DNA from: Branchiostoma belcheri
Taxonomy: Eukaryota > Chordata > Leptocardii > Amphioxiformes > Branchiostomatidae
Length of the DNA: 64,000 nt
Assembly: GCF_001625305.1 (NCBI RefSeq)
Contig: NW_017803909.1
Location: 8,539,586-8,603,585, forward strand
Direction of reading: 5' to 3'
The notes beneath the pieces were generated by a model that saw only the letters and a program-made list of their open reading frames with translations, was not told where the DNA came from and searched no databases. The position numbers and the translations under genes were made by a program. This document shows positions 12,529 through 41,200 of the stretch, piece after piece (positions within the stretch are counted from its first letter, which is position 1; each line of letters opens with the position of its first letter).

Positions 12529-12970
12529 TAAGGCCACAGCAAGTAATTTTTATGGATGACATCAGCGCACACATTAATTTTCGCCTGATTTTGGAGAAAA
12601 AAACATGAAATTTTTTTGCCTTCTGACAGTGGTCAACATGCCGAAAATGGGCAAAGATGTCTGTTGCCATGCCGGAAGGTGGATGGCAGATACATACATG
12701 TAACTATGAAGAGAGGAGACAAGAAAAGGCTCTGAATTAATGTTTTGTTTCTTACTCTGATGCAGTGATATGTGATGCTGGCTGTGTATATATATATATA
12801 TATATATGTGATGTTCCCACTAAATAAAAACCATTTGTACAATGATTGAGTCAAAATTTTGAAATGTAGGAATCTTGCTTTTTTCGGCCCGCCTTGTTTT
12901 TTTTCACCCGCTCGCATTAGATTTGGAGTCTGCGGAGGATGTCATCCATAAAATTTACCTGCTGTGGCCT
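12529..12970. mobile_element. MITE family C copy 1
   Basis: Begins TAAGGCCACAGCAAG with TTTTATGGATGACATC and ends GGATGTCATCCATAAAATTT then GTGGCCT, an inverted terminal repeat. Related copies are at 43332-43670 and 56204-56626. It carries a (TA)n run at about 12785-12806. Confidence 0.75.
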
Positions 12971-13176
12971 GACGAAAAAAAAAGCTCTACCAGATGGAAG
13001 GTTTGGTCGTGTACCTGTCAAAACTGATCCGATAATGGTAACCGATATAATCTCTGCTGTCGGCAACTTAACTGCTGTCAAAATGGCCAACTGTCACAGA
13101 ATGAAAAGACAATGACACAAATTACAGTGTCATCCGGATAAAGAAGATAAGGTTTCTAACAGTGAGATCTTTAATA

Positions 13177-13596
13177 ACAGGTGTTTAGTGCTGTGTACCG
13201 GTTCCCTGGACCGATTCCAGACTTGAAAAAATGTTTAGGTTCAAGTCCAAAAAAACTAAAACTTTTAGTAAAAGTGAAGAACCAATTCCGGACTTATTAC
13301 AAAAAAAAGACCATGTCACATATCCCTTTTCTTACCAAAGTACCTAAAACCTCCCATAGATGGCAAAATCTGTGCTGCAAAATGAAGAAAACATTGCCAT
13401 CGGGCATTGTCAAGTGTCGGCCTCCATGTTATGTGGCCACAGTTTTGCCTATACAACATTGCAAGGTTGCCAACATGCAATTTTGTATGTGTCATGGGTT
13501 TGGGTCCAGACTTACGAGTCCAGAACTGAAGCTAAACCTCTGGACTTGAATCTGGAATTGAACCTAAATGTGAGTTTAGGTACACAGCACTACAGG
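13177..13596. repeat. Element family I copy 2
   Basis: Same blocks as 11779-12096 (CATGTCACATA, CCTCCCATAGATGGCAAAAT, GGACTTACGAGTCC), with extra sequence at the left end. Confidence 0.7.
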
Positions 13597-14473
13597 TGTT
13601 GCATACTACATACAAAGAACTCCGAGTGGGACAAAGTTTCTTCTTGATTTGTACGTTTTGTCTTCTTTCTCCAGGTGAATTGAAGGAAGAAGGTGTAAAA
13701 TGTATAGGTTCAAGGAAATTGAAAAAAAAAGTCACCTTCATAATTGTACATTTGCAACTTTTCTAGAATGTTGCACATTGGAGCTGTAGCCATGGCAGTT
13801 CTATATCACTTCTGTATGATTACTTTCCGAATTCACACCGCCTGCATATCATATGAGTAGACCAACAGCTCTGAAAAGTCAGACATTCAAGGTCTGCCAA
13901 AACTTGTGGGAGTCGGAGCTATTTGCTTGTAGCCTCTATTTGTCAGAAAAAGGTTAGAGTTGGACCTTTAGCCTTCAACAACTTCGCTGGCTAATATCCT
14001 GGTGACATCACGAAAAAGAAAGGTCTGGATGTTTCTGTTATGTCGAATGCCGGGAGTGTTTTCAATTTTCTATTTATCTCAAGTTTTGATTGGATTTGGG
14101 GACCTGGTGCTCTTTTGACACCTTATGATGTCCCAGCCATTCCACAAAAGTATGAAGGAATTTCAGGACACCTCCTACATGTTCGACTAATGACCTCTTC
14201 CTGTTGTACATTTGTAGGAACTTGTTTCCAGGTTCAGAGAAAAGGCAGAGAATGGTTCTTCTCTTGCTAACAGTGTTTGACACCTCTAATGGTATAAACC
14301 AGTGGTGGGTTCGGGACAAGAGGGGAGAATTCCTTCGCTGTGATAAGGTTACCTATCTTCATAAAGTCAATGCCAAGTCAGATTGGAGGTTCACTTTGTC
14401 ATTGCTTGAGAGGTCCCAGCTTTGGAATGGCGTGTTTGTGTTCGCCACAGGTGTAACCTTGGTCGCAGGAAAC
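13597..14473. other. Intergenic, nothing recognised
   Basis: Overlapping open frames of 70-113 codons on both strands. None is distinguishable from chance. Confidence 0.3.
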
Positions 14474-14623
14474 ACCAGCTTCTGTATCTGTATAGTCGGT
14501 ATAACCTCCCTTCGGTGTAACACACCAGCTTCTGTATCTGTATAGTCGGTATAACCTCCCTTCGGTGTAACACACCAGCTTCTGTATCTGTATAGCCGGT
14601 ATAACCGCCCTTCGGTGTAACAC
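14474..14623. repeat. 50-bp tandem repeat, 3 copies
   Basis: Units start at 14474, 14524 and 14574, each beginning ACCAGCTTCTGTATCTGTAT and ending TTCGGTGTAACAC. The first two are identical and the third has two changes. The near-identity implies recent expansion. Confidence 0.9.
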
Positions 14624-15477
14624 ATAAGCTTCACAGGCACGCGGCGCGGGAGCAGCTGGCTACATTACACCGAACGACGTGTTACACCTAACCCTTGAAC
14701 ATCTAACTCTAAACATCGTTAACAGCTATTTAATGACAATGCCTCTACTGTACTCCGTGACAGCAAGTTCCACTCTGCGATAGTTCTAGGAAAGAATGAA
14801 TTCTTGAACACCTCAATCCTTGGTTGATACAATTCACCCTAAACTAGTGACAATTCCTTAGATGGAAGTACAAATGTGTATGTGTTGTAATATTGAGCAG
14901 GAAAGTATTTGTCTCCTTCCAAAACATAACAGAAATGTTTTGGTTGGACAGACATCAAAGATTATATTTGCCCTGAAATAAAAAATGTATCATAGAAGAG
15001 AACAGCTTATGTCAAGACTCAAGATGGTTCAGGCATTCAATTTGTTCGGAAGATACAAAATTTCTTCCAAGATACCAAAGCAGCTCGTATTTCAAAATTG
15101 TTTCTACCAATTGTTGTTCCAAATCATTTCTTTGATGTGTGATGCACAATGGAGAATTATCTACAGCAGTGGAGCATGTCCGGTAATTTCTCTTGACAAG
15201 AGTGTTATTACAGGGAAGCGATACCCCAACATTAGCAGGGACCTGTTGAACTGGTGGGGAAACACAGGGATCAATCAATCAATCAAATCTGCCTGGCAGT
15301 TTTAAGGCAGTTTACTGATTATGCAAAACAAACAAAATTCGTGAAATAAAATTACAACAGCCAATACACAAAGAAAATCAAAACTTACTAAGGAGACATA
15401 CATGTACATGTATATACATGTACATGTATGGGACCAACTCTGTAAGAAATGTTCACATTGATCCTAGGTTTTCTTGT
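14624..15477. other. Intergenic, nothing recognised
   Basis: Includes at 15401-15430 a run of overlapping TACATGTA palindromes. A plus-strand 106-codon frame at 14985-15305 has no recognisable features. Confidence 0.3.
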
Positions 15478-15843
15478 TTAAGGCATCCAATGCGATTTCA
15501 TAGCAGCAAAACTGGAAATATTCTGAATAAGGCAATCGTTGTGATATTGACACATACCGCTTCACATTAGCACATTTCAATCATTATTTCATACTTTGGG
15601 TAAGTAAAACTGGAGAAACAAGCCCCTAGATGAGTACTTTATTTTATAAGTGGTACTTTAAAAATCAGCCAAGGGCCCTTCCAGTAACAATTTTCCGTCA
15701 GAATTTTGGGTATTTTTGCTCCATGAGGATCAATATACATTGGGGTAGTGTAGTTTCAACTCAGTATGTAGATAAGTGACTAAAATATTGACTTTGAAAA
15801 ATTGGGTTTCCAGGCCCTAAAAACTGCACTGGATGCCTCTAAT
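15478..15843. mobile_element. Element family D copy 2
   Basis: Begins TTAAGGCATCCAATGCGATT and ends CACTGGATGCCTCTAAT, an inverted end pair. The interior matches 7667-8016 throughout. Confidence 0.8.
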
Positions 15844-16860
15844 ATGCAATTATATTGTTTGATTCAGAAAGGATTTTTTCAGCCATTTGTTGGCCCCAGG
15901 GATACTCAACACTCAGGACGCGGGGCATGGGAAGGTTTCTGACGTCTTTTGTTTCCAGGAGTAATGATGACAGTCCCTGTTCTTCTCTAAATGATGACAT
16001 GACAGTTGGTGAATGATCGGTAGTCAGAACAGGTGTTTGGACATGACAGATTATTGTGAACTCTGTCACCTGCATGTAATCATCCGTACAGACCAATTAA
16101 CCCCAGAGGCACTTTCTCAGGTGTGTACAGCACACACCTGCGCTCATCTATACACCTGTGCAGCACACATCTGTGTATAACAACACATTTCTATGTTGCC
16201 GTGTTCTTTCACTACGAAAATGAAATAATTTAGAGGGAAAACTTTAGTGATAGGCTAGGAAGGTATGTGTTTGTGTTAAGCCTAGCTGTGCACTTTGTGT
16301 CTGTGACTTTTTCAGGTCAAAAGTTTAAGCACATACATATTTTTTGCCTGCATTGTTGTCCTGTCAATGTTTTGTCGAAAATCACTTTGTTGTTCTTTTA
16401 CAGGTTTTCCTGTAAATTTTACAACACAGATTTTCAGGACTTCATTTTAGGTTCCTTTTTTTTGGTCACAGACAGTGTTTCTTACAATTTTGAATGGGAG
16501 TTTATATAATTATGCTAAACAGGAAGTTTCAAGCCTTTGTTATTCTATCTGAAAGACCTTCATTATCCTGAACATGTATGGAAACAGAGAACTGAACGAC
16601 ATGTTATGAAGAGAGATCTTCACGTTTCAAACTGCGATCAAACACAAAGAATCAGGCTTACAAACACTTTTGGCTGTCTTTGCCAATGAACTACAAAAAC
16701 ACAGATGAACTTTAAGGCTATATGTTTATTAGAAAGGAGTTGCCATGGTAACAACAACATAACACCCCCATGTGTGGTCCAGGATGAGTCACTGACTAAG
16801 TAGGTTTTTTTATTCAAGACTTTTGGAGTGCAGTGCTCCCTCATACCCTAATTTTGGAGG
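15844..16860. other. Intergenic, nothing recognised
   Basis: A minus-strand frame at 15839-16096 (85 codons) has moderately protein-like composition but partly overlaps the family D end, and I recognise nothing in it. Confidence 0.3.
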
Positions 16861-17127
16861 ACCCCGCATGCCCTTTTCCGTAGAGCGTAATGAGCCGTTT
16901 TAATTCTACGTAGAGCTTAGACGGACCGCTCTAATTCAACGCACTAGAGCGTAATTGGAGCATTTTGCGTAGAGCATATTTGCATTTTAATTCTACGTAA
17001 TGCGTTGTAGCCACTTGGAATTTATCGTAAAGCGTTATCGAGAGGTTTCCTGAATTCAGCATAATACGTAGCCAGCTCTCAAAATTAGCGTAGACTGTTG
17101 TTGGGACACCCCATGCAGGCCCCCATT
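16861..17127. repeat. Element family J copy 2
   Basis: Flanked by inverted GCATGCCC-type and CCCATGCAGGC-type ends and built from repeats of CGTAGAGC / TACGCTCTA with spacing of tens of bases. An inverted copy is at 39283-39530. Confidence 0.7.
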
Positions 17128-17257
17128 TTGATATGTTGGTTTTAAGTAACAAAACTACTGTGGGGGTTAGGGTTGGTGATATTGACTTCTAACCAACTTT
17201 GACCCATTGTTGACGTCACATGTAAACCATGTGATCATAGCATTGGTTCCATTGTCA

Positions 17258-17526
17258 TTATGTTTATCAAACTTTCAAAGAAAAACATATTGTTTTTGCT
17301 AAGTTTCCTCTTCTCCAAACACATAAGGTCAATGACCTGCACCACACGTCTGTCACCATGGTAACTGGTGTTGGGTTACATGTTGCAATTTTATAGCAGG
17401 AGGGATTTAGACTCCTGTCTGACCATATATATATATGAATGTGTTTGAGTAAGAATAAACAGAGCAGACCATATGCAAAGGTTAACATTATGCATTTGCT
17501 TTGCAAATGTTACCTTTCTAGTTAAT
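17258..17526 (+). repeat. Element family E copy 1
   Basis: Contains the family blocks AAAGAAAAACATATTG, CCATGGTAACTGGTGTTGGG, AGCAGGAGGGATTTAGACTC and ends GCATTTGCTTTGCAAATG then TTACCTTTCTAGTT. Other copies: 22707-22966, 22967-23210, 23538-23822, 29739-30008, and inverted at 45041-45325 and 47479-47765. Confidence 0.75.
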
Positions 17527-17543
17527 TAGTCAAATTTCATTTG

Positions 17544-17672
17544 TTACACTGAGGTTGATGCTGATGTGGCCCTGTTTTCTCCAGAATTCTGAGGAGGTCC
17601 ATAATCACCTCCAGGAGGGGAGATAGCAGCCGTGAGAGTCCCAGGAATGTCGCTGGGGTAGGTTTGGCCAGG
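17544..17672 (-). other. Possible 3'-terminal exon, unidentified, strand uncertain
   Basis: On the minus strand, after a CTGCAG acceptor-like site, 42 codons run to TAA and read PGQTYPSDIPGTLTAAISPP then GGDYGPPQNSGENRA and a Ser/Thr-rich end. The phase-0 acceptor cannot join exon 26 of SUPT16H, which ends in phase 1. The plus strand also offers an acceptor (TTTTCTCCAG, ending at 17583) and a donor (GTAGGT near 17658), so the opposite reading is possible. It is wedged between two repeats (17258-17526 and 17735-18103). No family recognised. Confidence 0.25.
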
Positions 17673-17734
17673 CTGCAGCCGCCAGCCGGCCTTGCTGGGT
17701 TTTGATCAACTGCAACAGCTGCTATACTCTCTTA

Positions 17735-18103
17735 AAGGCATCAAGTAGAGTTTTTAGCGATTGGACTTTTTCAAAGTCAATATTCTAGGCACTTAACTAC
17801 ATCATACTGAGATGAAACCACACTATCCCAATGTATATTGACCCTCGTGGAGCAAAAAACCTAAAATTCTGACAGAAAATGGTTACTGAAAGGGCCCTTG
17901 GCTGATTTTTAAGGTACCACCCAGAAAATAAACTCATCTCTGGGCTTTTTTCTGCAGTTTAAAAGCCCAAAGTATGAAATACTGATTGAAATGTACTGAT
18001 GTGAAGCAATATGTGTCAGCATCACAAAGATTGCCTTATTCAAAATATTCATATACAAATTCCAGTTTTGCTGCCCTGATGAAATCGCATTGGATGCCTT
18101 TGA
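17735..18103. mobile_element. Element family D copy 3 (inverted)
   Basis: Reverse orientation of 15478-15843. It starts AAAGGCATCAAG and ends TCGCATTGGATGCCTTTGAT, giving a clear inverted end pair. Confidence 0.8.
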
Positions 18104-18568
18104 TGAGAAGACTGATCCAAGTGACCTGACACCCCTCGGATTGAGTTCTCCCTCACATACAACTGTAGTGAAAATTTAGAGATTTACCGTACCACCTGTG
18201 GCTTAATGAGAAGACTGATCCCAGTGACCCAAACCCCTCAGATTGAGTTCTCTCTCACCTACATATGTACATGTACACTCTGCCTCATCCAGATCTCACT
18301 CACAGCTGTTGTCTTGATATCATCAGGAAAACCACACCCATCCACTGACAGCTGAAGTGTCAGTCAGGGTATCTCTCAACAATGATTGGATGATTGGTTA
18401 ATCCAATTTCCAGGTTGGAAAGAATAGGGGCAAGGTTTCAGCATCTCCAGAAATCCTGTTACCATTTTCAGGACCTGATGCACCCATGGGGAGGGATGGG
18501 GGTATGGGCATCTGGGGACCAGGTTTTCTGATAGAGGGAACCATAGGAGGCTATCATCACTTCTCTAG

Positions 18569-18799
18569 TAGGCCACACCAATTTAATTTGTTGGTTCTTG
18601 GATACACCTCTTCATTTTTCTTTTTTCTGATTTGCAAAAAAAAAGACTCTGGTTCTGAATCAACTCAGATATGCTCATATTTTCTCCGAACAGTTGAGGA
18701 AAGTCCTTTTCTTCCTAGTTGTTACAGTTTTTTCATCTATCAATGCAGTGGTTTGATTAAAAGTTCAAAATTCATTGTTTAAATTTTAAACTGGCTTTT
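18569..18799. mobile_element. MITE family A copy 4, half element
   Basis: Begins TAGGCCACACCAATTTAAT and carries the family blocks up to TTCATTGTTTAAATTTTAAAC. It lacks the right half and right terminal repeat. Confidence 0.75.
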
Positions 18800-19559
18800 G
18801 ACTTCAAGTTTTTGGTACTTTAAGGGCATAATGAGGAATAGGACGATGTTGCATGAAAGATTCTTACAGAAAAAAAAACTTTTCATAAACTAAAAAATGT
18901 CATCAACTTACAACAAATGTCATCTATAACCACTTTGAAAAGAGAAAACGTAACATCCCAAAAATATCAAACTGGAAACTGCTACCTTGGCAACTTCTGG
19001 ACGTTCAATAATGAACTTTGACAGAAACAAAGGAAGAGGCTTAGACAACTGTTGCAGGGTGGGTGGCGGGGGCAACGTTACAGCCACGGACGGTCTTATT
19101 AAAAACAGAACATCGCTGACACTGTGACCCATCCTTGATCTACCTCATACATTCAGCTTTTAAGAGCTGTATGGGCCAAGCCTGGGGTATTACTGACTGA
19201 AAATTATGTTGTGTCTCAGCCCAAGGCCAGGGCGACATACACCTTAGGTGTATATATCAATGGCAAGGCCACTAAAGACCAGCTGCACATCTATTTGTAA
19301 GACATAATGTGATCGCTGCGCTCCTGGGTGGCATGTCAGGGCTGGGCTATTCTTGGAGTTGGCCCTGTGTCTTAGACATGGTGAGAGATTTGTATACACA
19401 ATTATCAGACAACTTACAAGTTCTGAGCGTATCTAGGATGGTCCACTCAGAAATATATGAAAAGCTAGCTTGGAAAGGTATATGAAGCACACTACAAGAG
19501 AGACTTCATAATGTTGCAGGGTGCTTTATCATACACCTCCAATGTAGGTAAAGTAAAGA
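18800..19559. other. Downstream flank of SUPT16H, no exon recognised
   Basis: I searched this stretch on the minus strand for the expected last SUPT16H exon (a short basic Lys/Arg/Ser-rich tail) and did not find one. No other gene seen. Confidence 0.4.
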
Positions 19560-19855
19560 CTGTACTGAGAAAAAGTGAACACAACTTTCCTCACTCCACC
19601 CAGGTGTGAATGGGTACCTAACTTCTGTTGGGGAAAGTCGTACTGAGGTCACCTTGTGGCACCGAATGGCAGCCGCACAGACCCTTGCGACAGTTCCACA
19701 AAAAATATTTGTGGAGCAAATGTGTATTATTTGATTGTTGTGATTTGTATTGATTATTATGTGATACCCTGCATCAATTCAGCTGTTAAAGGCTGCGACT
19801 GCACGGGTACTGTTTGGACAATAAAAAAACATGTATTATTGTTATTATAAATAAC
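19560..19855 (+). mobile_element. SINE-like element with (TTATT)n-type tail
   Basis: Contains the block CACCCAGGTGTGAATGGGTACC followed by a GC-moderate body and an AT tail with GTATTATTGTTATTATAA. Related blocks occur at 52730-52930. It lies just downstream of SUPT16H exon 26. The class is inferred from the structure. Confidence 0.55.
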
Positions 19856-19860
19856 CCTAC

Positions 19861-37728
<17,868 letters not shown>

Positions 37729-38146
37729 CGTACCCTCTCGATGCACGTACTGCGTCACAACTAAGGAGAAATATCTAGGGGCTTTTCTTGGTGCAAAGAT
37801 ATGGCGCAAAGACAGAAATGGCGGGGAGATCTCGGGTCACGACCCGGAACCGGAAATGGCAGGTGGTTTTACTTACTTGCGTTTGGATCGCCGCATCCAA
37901 ATGTAAAGTTTTGTACCTTCTGTATCTCATCAAATTCCTTTAAGTAAAATCATACAAAAATTTGGTATCTGAAATGCACAATAACTTCAAACAGTTATAC
38001 AATGTACAAAGTAACCCTTGGTTGATTTACGAAGAGGAGCTTTCGTAGTCGTCCGACAACTTTCTTTGACTTCGACAGCAACTCAAAAGCGCCTCCTGCT
38101 GAGAAATGCTTCTACTGCAGGGAAGGAAGCAGAAGGAGGTCCGAAG
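37729..38146. promoter_or_regulatory. Divergent promoter of SUPT16H and VIRMA
   Basis: Only 418 bp separate the two start codons, so both 5' untranslated regions and core promoters must fit here. No TATA box seen. Candidate sites: tandem ETS-type CCGGAA at 37844-37849 and 37850-37855, an AAATGGCGG YY1-like motif at 37816-37824, and AGATGGCGGAC at 38145-38155 spanning the VIRMA start codon. ETS and YY1 sites are typical of housekeeping divergent promoters. Function is inferred. Confidence 0.7.
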
Positions 38147-38203
38147 ATGGCGGACGGACCGCAGCTTCTCTTTTGTGATACATTCAATCACGATGCCGAA
38201 GAG
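38147..38203 (+). CDS. VIRMA: VIRMA exon 1, start codon
   Basis: Encodes MADGPQLLFCDTFNHDAEE, matching the vertebrate start (LLFLDTFKH). The ATG sits inside the YY1-like AAGATGGCGG motif. Donor GAG/gtgggt. Confidence 0.95.
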
Positions 38204-41200
38204 GTGGGTTTCGCTAAGCTTCTTAGGTGTAGACGTTGTTATGCGTGACCATGATGTGACTAAGAATAGTCTAAGAAGCCAGGAATGTTGAAGTTCTTTT
38301 GCAGAAAGGCTTAACTCGACGTCGTCTGCGTCGATCTCAACATCGTGCATGTCCCATGGCACCTGAAATATATACGATTGAAGAGATTTCTAGATCTCAA
38401 GCCAAGGAGGTCTCAACTTAGAGTAATGTAGCCTGCTTGCTGGAACAGAGGATGTACTCTGTAGTGATTCGGGATTTCGGCGATTTTTAAACGTTCATAC
38501 ATAACATTGCAAGAGGTCACAGGCCAATCCATTCATAGATTGAGATGTAACGTTATTATAATTTGCAAAACAACAACAGATGAAAGATATGAAAAAAGAG
38601 TTCACAACCAATCAAAATTATCATGACAATAAACACCATGGAGAATTTATGTGTAATTTCACATGTACCCTTTTTTGTTCCATGGTCAATATATAATACT
38701 TTTTATCATCAATTTATGGTCAGATTTTTGCCTGATTCATCTACTAGTAGTTACTTTTTTTTTTTAGATATTGGTGAAGAGTCCTTAGAAATGTGAATGC
38801 CCAAGAGCTCACAACATTGTCAGTAAAAGCAGGTGTTTGGTCATCAGGCTACTACAGAGAGAAAGATGACATTGTAATGATAAGGTGTTGACCATTATGA
38901 CAAAAAAGGCAAAACGTTCCGTCCAACACAAAGTTTGGGACTTGGGACACAAATTTCAGCAAACACCATCAGCTTTGTTCACGGAATGGACCTGTCTACT
39001 GCAGTTTCCGAGACGTGACGTCAGAAACACGTGATTGCAGCATAGGGTCACTTAGTGTTGGACAGAACGTTTAGCCTTTTTTGTCATAATGAAGTATACC
39101 AACACAGATGAACTTTCATGCTAAACTTTCATGTTGACTATTGTTGTTGGTACAGTTAAACCTAGATGTGGTGTCCTTCCCCTGTCCTGTACACATCCAT
39201 GAGGCACGGATCATCCCACAGGGCACCTGGGCACACAGGGACCTGCCAGAGGACAAGAAGTATGGGTAAGTACCAAACAAGAGGGCTTGCATGGGGGTCC
39301 CGACAATGCTCTACGCTAAATTTTGAGAACTGGCTACGTATTACGCTACAGTAGCGATTACGCTTTATGATAATTTCCAAGTCAGGCTACAACACATTAC
39401 ATAGAATTAAAACTCGTATTATGCTCTACGCAAAATGCGCCAATTACGCTCTACATTGAATTAGAGCGGTCCATCTACGCTCTGCATAGGATTAAAACAT
39501 CCAATTACGCTCTACGGAAAATGGCATAGTTTCAACTTTGAAGGTGACTACGAAACGTACCAGTTTGTTTACAAATTTATGTTTGTCTGAACTGTTCCCA
39601 GGAAAACCCATCCCTCAGCCTTTGATGTGGACCTGTTTGCCATCAACTTGAACAAGTCCACAGCTGCAGTGTTTGACACACTGGGGAGGTGAGCATCTCT
39701 TACTAGTAGTTATACTGTCTCTAATAGGTTACTACATGTATATCCATACAGTAGAGAGCAAATAGAAACCTTTATAGTGTACGCTCCAGAGAAGTACAGT
39801 CAAACCTGCCAAGGAGACCACCTCTTCAGGCAGGCCACCTGTCCATGGTGACCGCTTTTTCTAAAAAATTTTCCCCATTGACACAACCTGTCCAAGGTGG
39901 CCACCTGGCCAACACGACCGCCCTGAGTTGGGTCCGCTGAAGGCCAAGGTGCCAATGGTGACCACATCATTTTCAATCATGTTGACTATTGATGATAACT
40001 AATGAGAAATCATGGAGACACCAGCCAGTTTGCCTCGACTGCTGGATGATATTTATGTTCGAGGTAAATCGAGCCCTCCCCACATGCATTTACAACATTT
40101 GACATTATAACATCTCGACTTGGAAACCATTTATGTCTCAGTCATGTTGTGAGGTGACCCTCTTCAAGGAGACCACCTGTCCAAGGTGATCACTTTTCTC
40201 CGGTTCCCTGGGTGGCCGGCTTGGACAGGTTTGACTGTACTAGTAGGTTGATTAGTGTCATGTCAGTACATAATGATCATCATATTTAAATTGACAGTGA
40301 AATGTGTGTGGATCCAATACTAAGTACATTTGTTATTGTTTTCCAGTTTCAAGTACAATGCCCATTCCAGTATACAACTCATCACCAACCCCAAGGTAAC
40401 AGGAATTTCTTATGTTGGGATCCCAATTCTTAGATTGGAAAAACAAGTCATAACTTTAAACCTCTACTCAGTCAAATTCTGGCATGCAGAGCAAGAGCCA
40501 ATAGGCATGCAGCTTTCGTCTATTCTTCTTGCTGATTGGCTGTTGGGATTTAACTGGGTTAATTCAATTAACACCTGTACACAGCCATGCCCAATTGACA
40601 GTATGAAGTACATTCAAGTGTTTTGGTACATGTAGGTATGTCAAGCTTTCCTGCTCCAGCATTGGAATGCAGGGCATAAAGTTGATGATAAACGCTTCTT
40701 TTTATCTTGAAAATCAACAGTTTGTATTATGCAATTAAAAATCCTAACCAATAATGTAGGGGATGGCTATCCAACTGTTTTCACTTCATACTACAGTTAT
40801 ATCAATGTAAAGAATTGTTTTCCTTTGTGTTTCTCCTTTTTTCCCTGCCATGTCGTAAAATGTGGTGAAGCCATCCGCTACATTTGCTCCAAAGCAAATG
40901 TCAGCCTTCTAGTAGATACATTGTTTTGTTTCCAGTGATAACTTGTGTTTGTATTTTGTTTACAGATTTCCACAGACAGGGTTGCAGTGAAGGGCTGGTA
41001 CACAGCTCTGACTCTAGCGCTGTACGGTACTCTGACAGAACCCACCAGCCACGATGACATTCCCCCTCCCCCTCCCAGCCAACCACAGATCAGGACACAA
41101 ACTCGCCCTGGTACGGAACCACACATGTTTACACTTTGATAAACATCTCCAGCATTGTATACAGTTAAAGCTCCTCAATTATAGTTCAGGCCATGTTGAT

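Noticed and set aside
12785-12806. TA-repeat considered as a TATA promoter
   Set aside because: It is a simple (TA)n run inside a family C element with no downstream gene.
38027-38362. Minus-strand frame of 111 codons antisense to VIRMA exon 1
   Set aside because: No recognisable domain, and it lies across the divergent promoter and first exon; more likely chance than a second gene.
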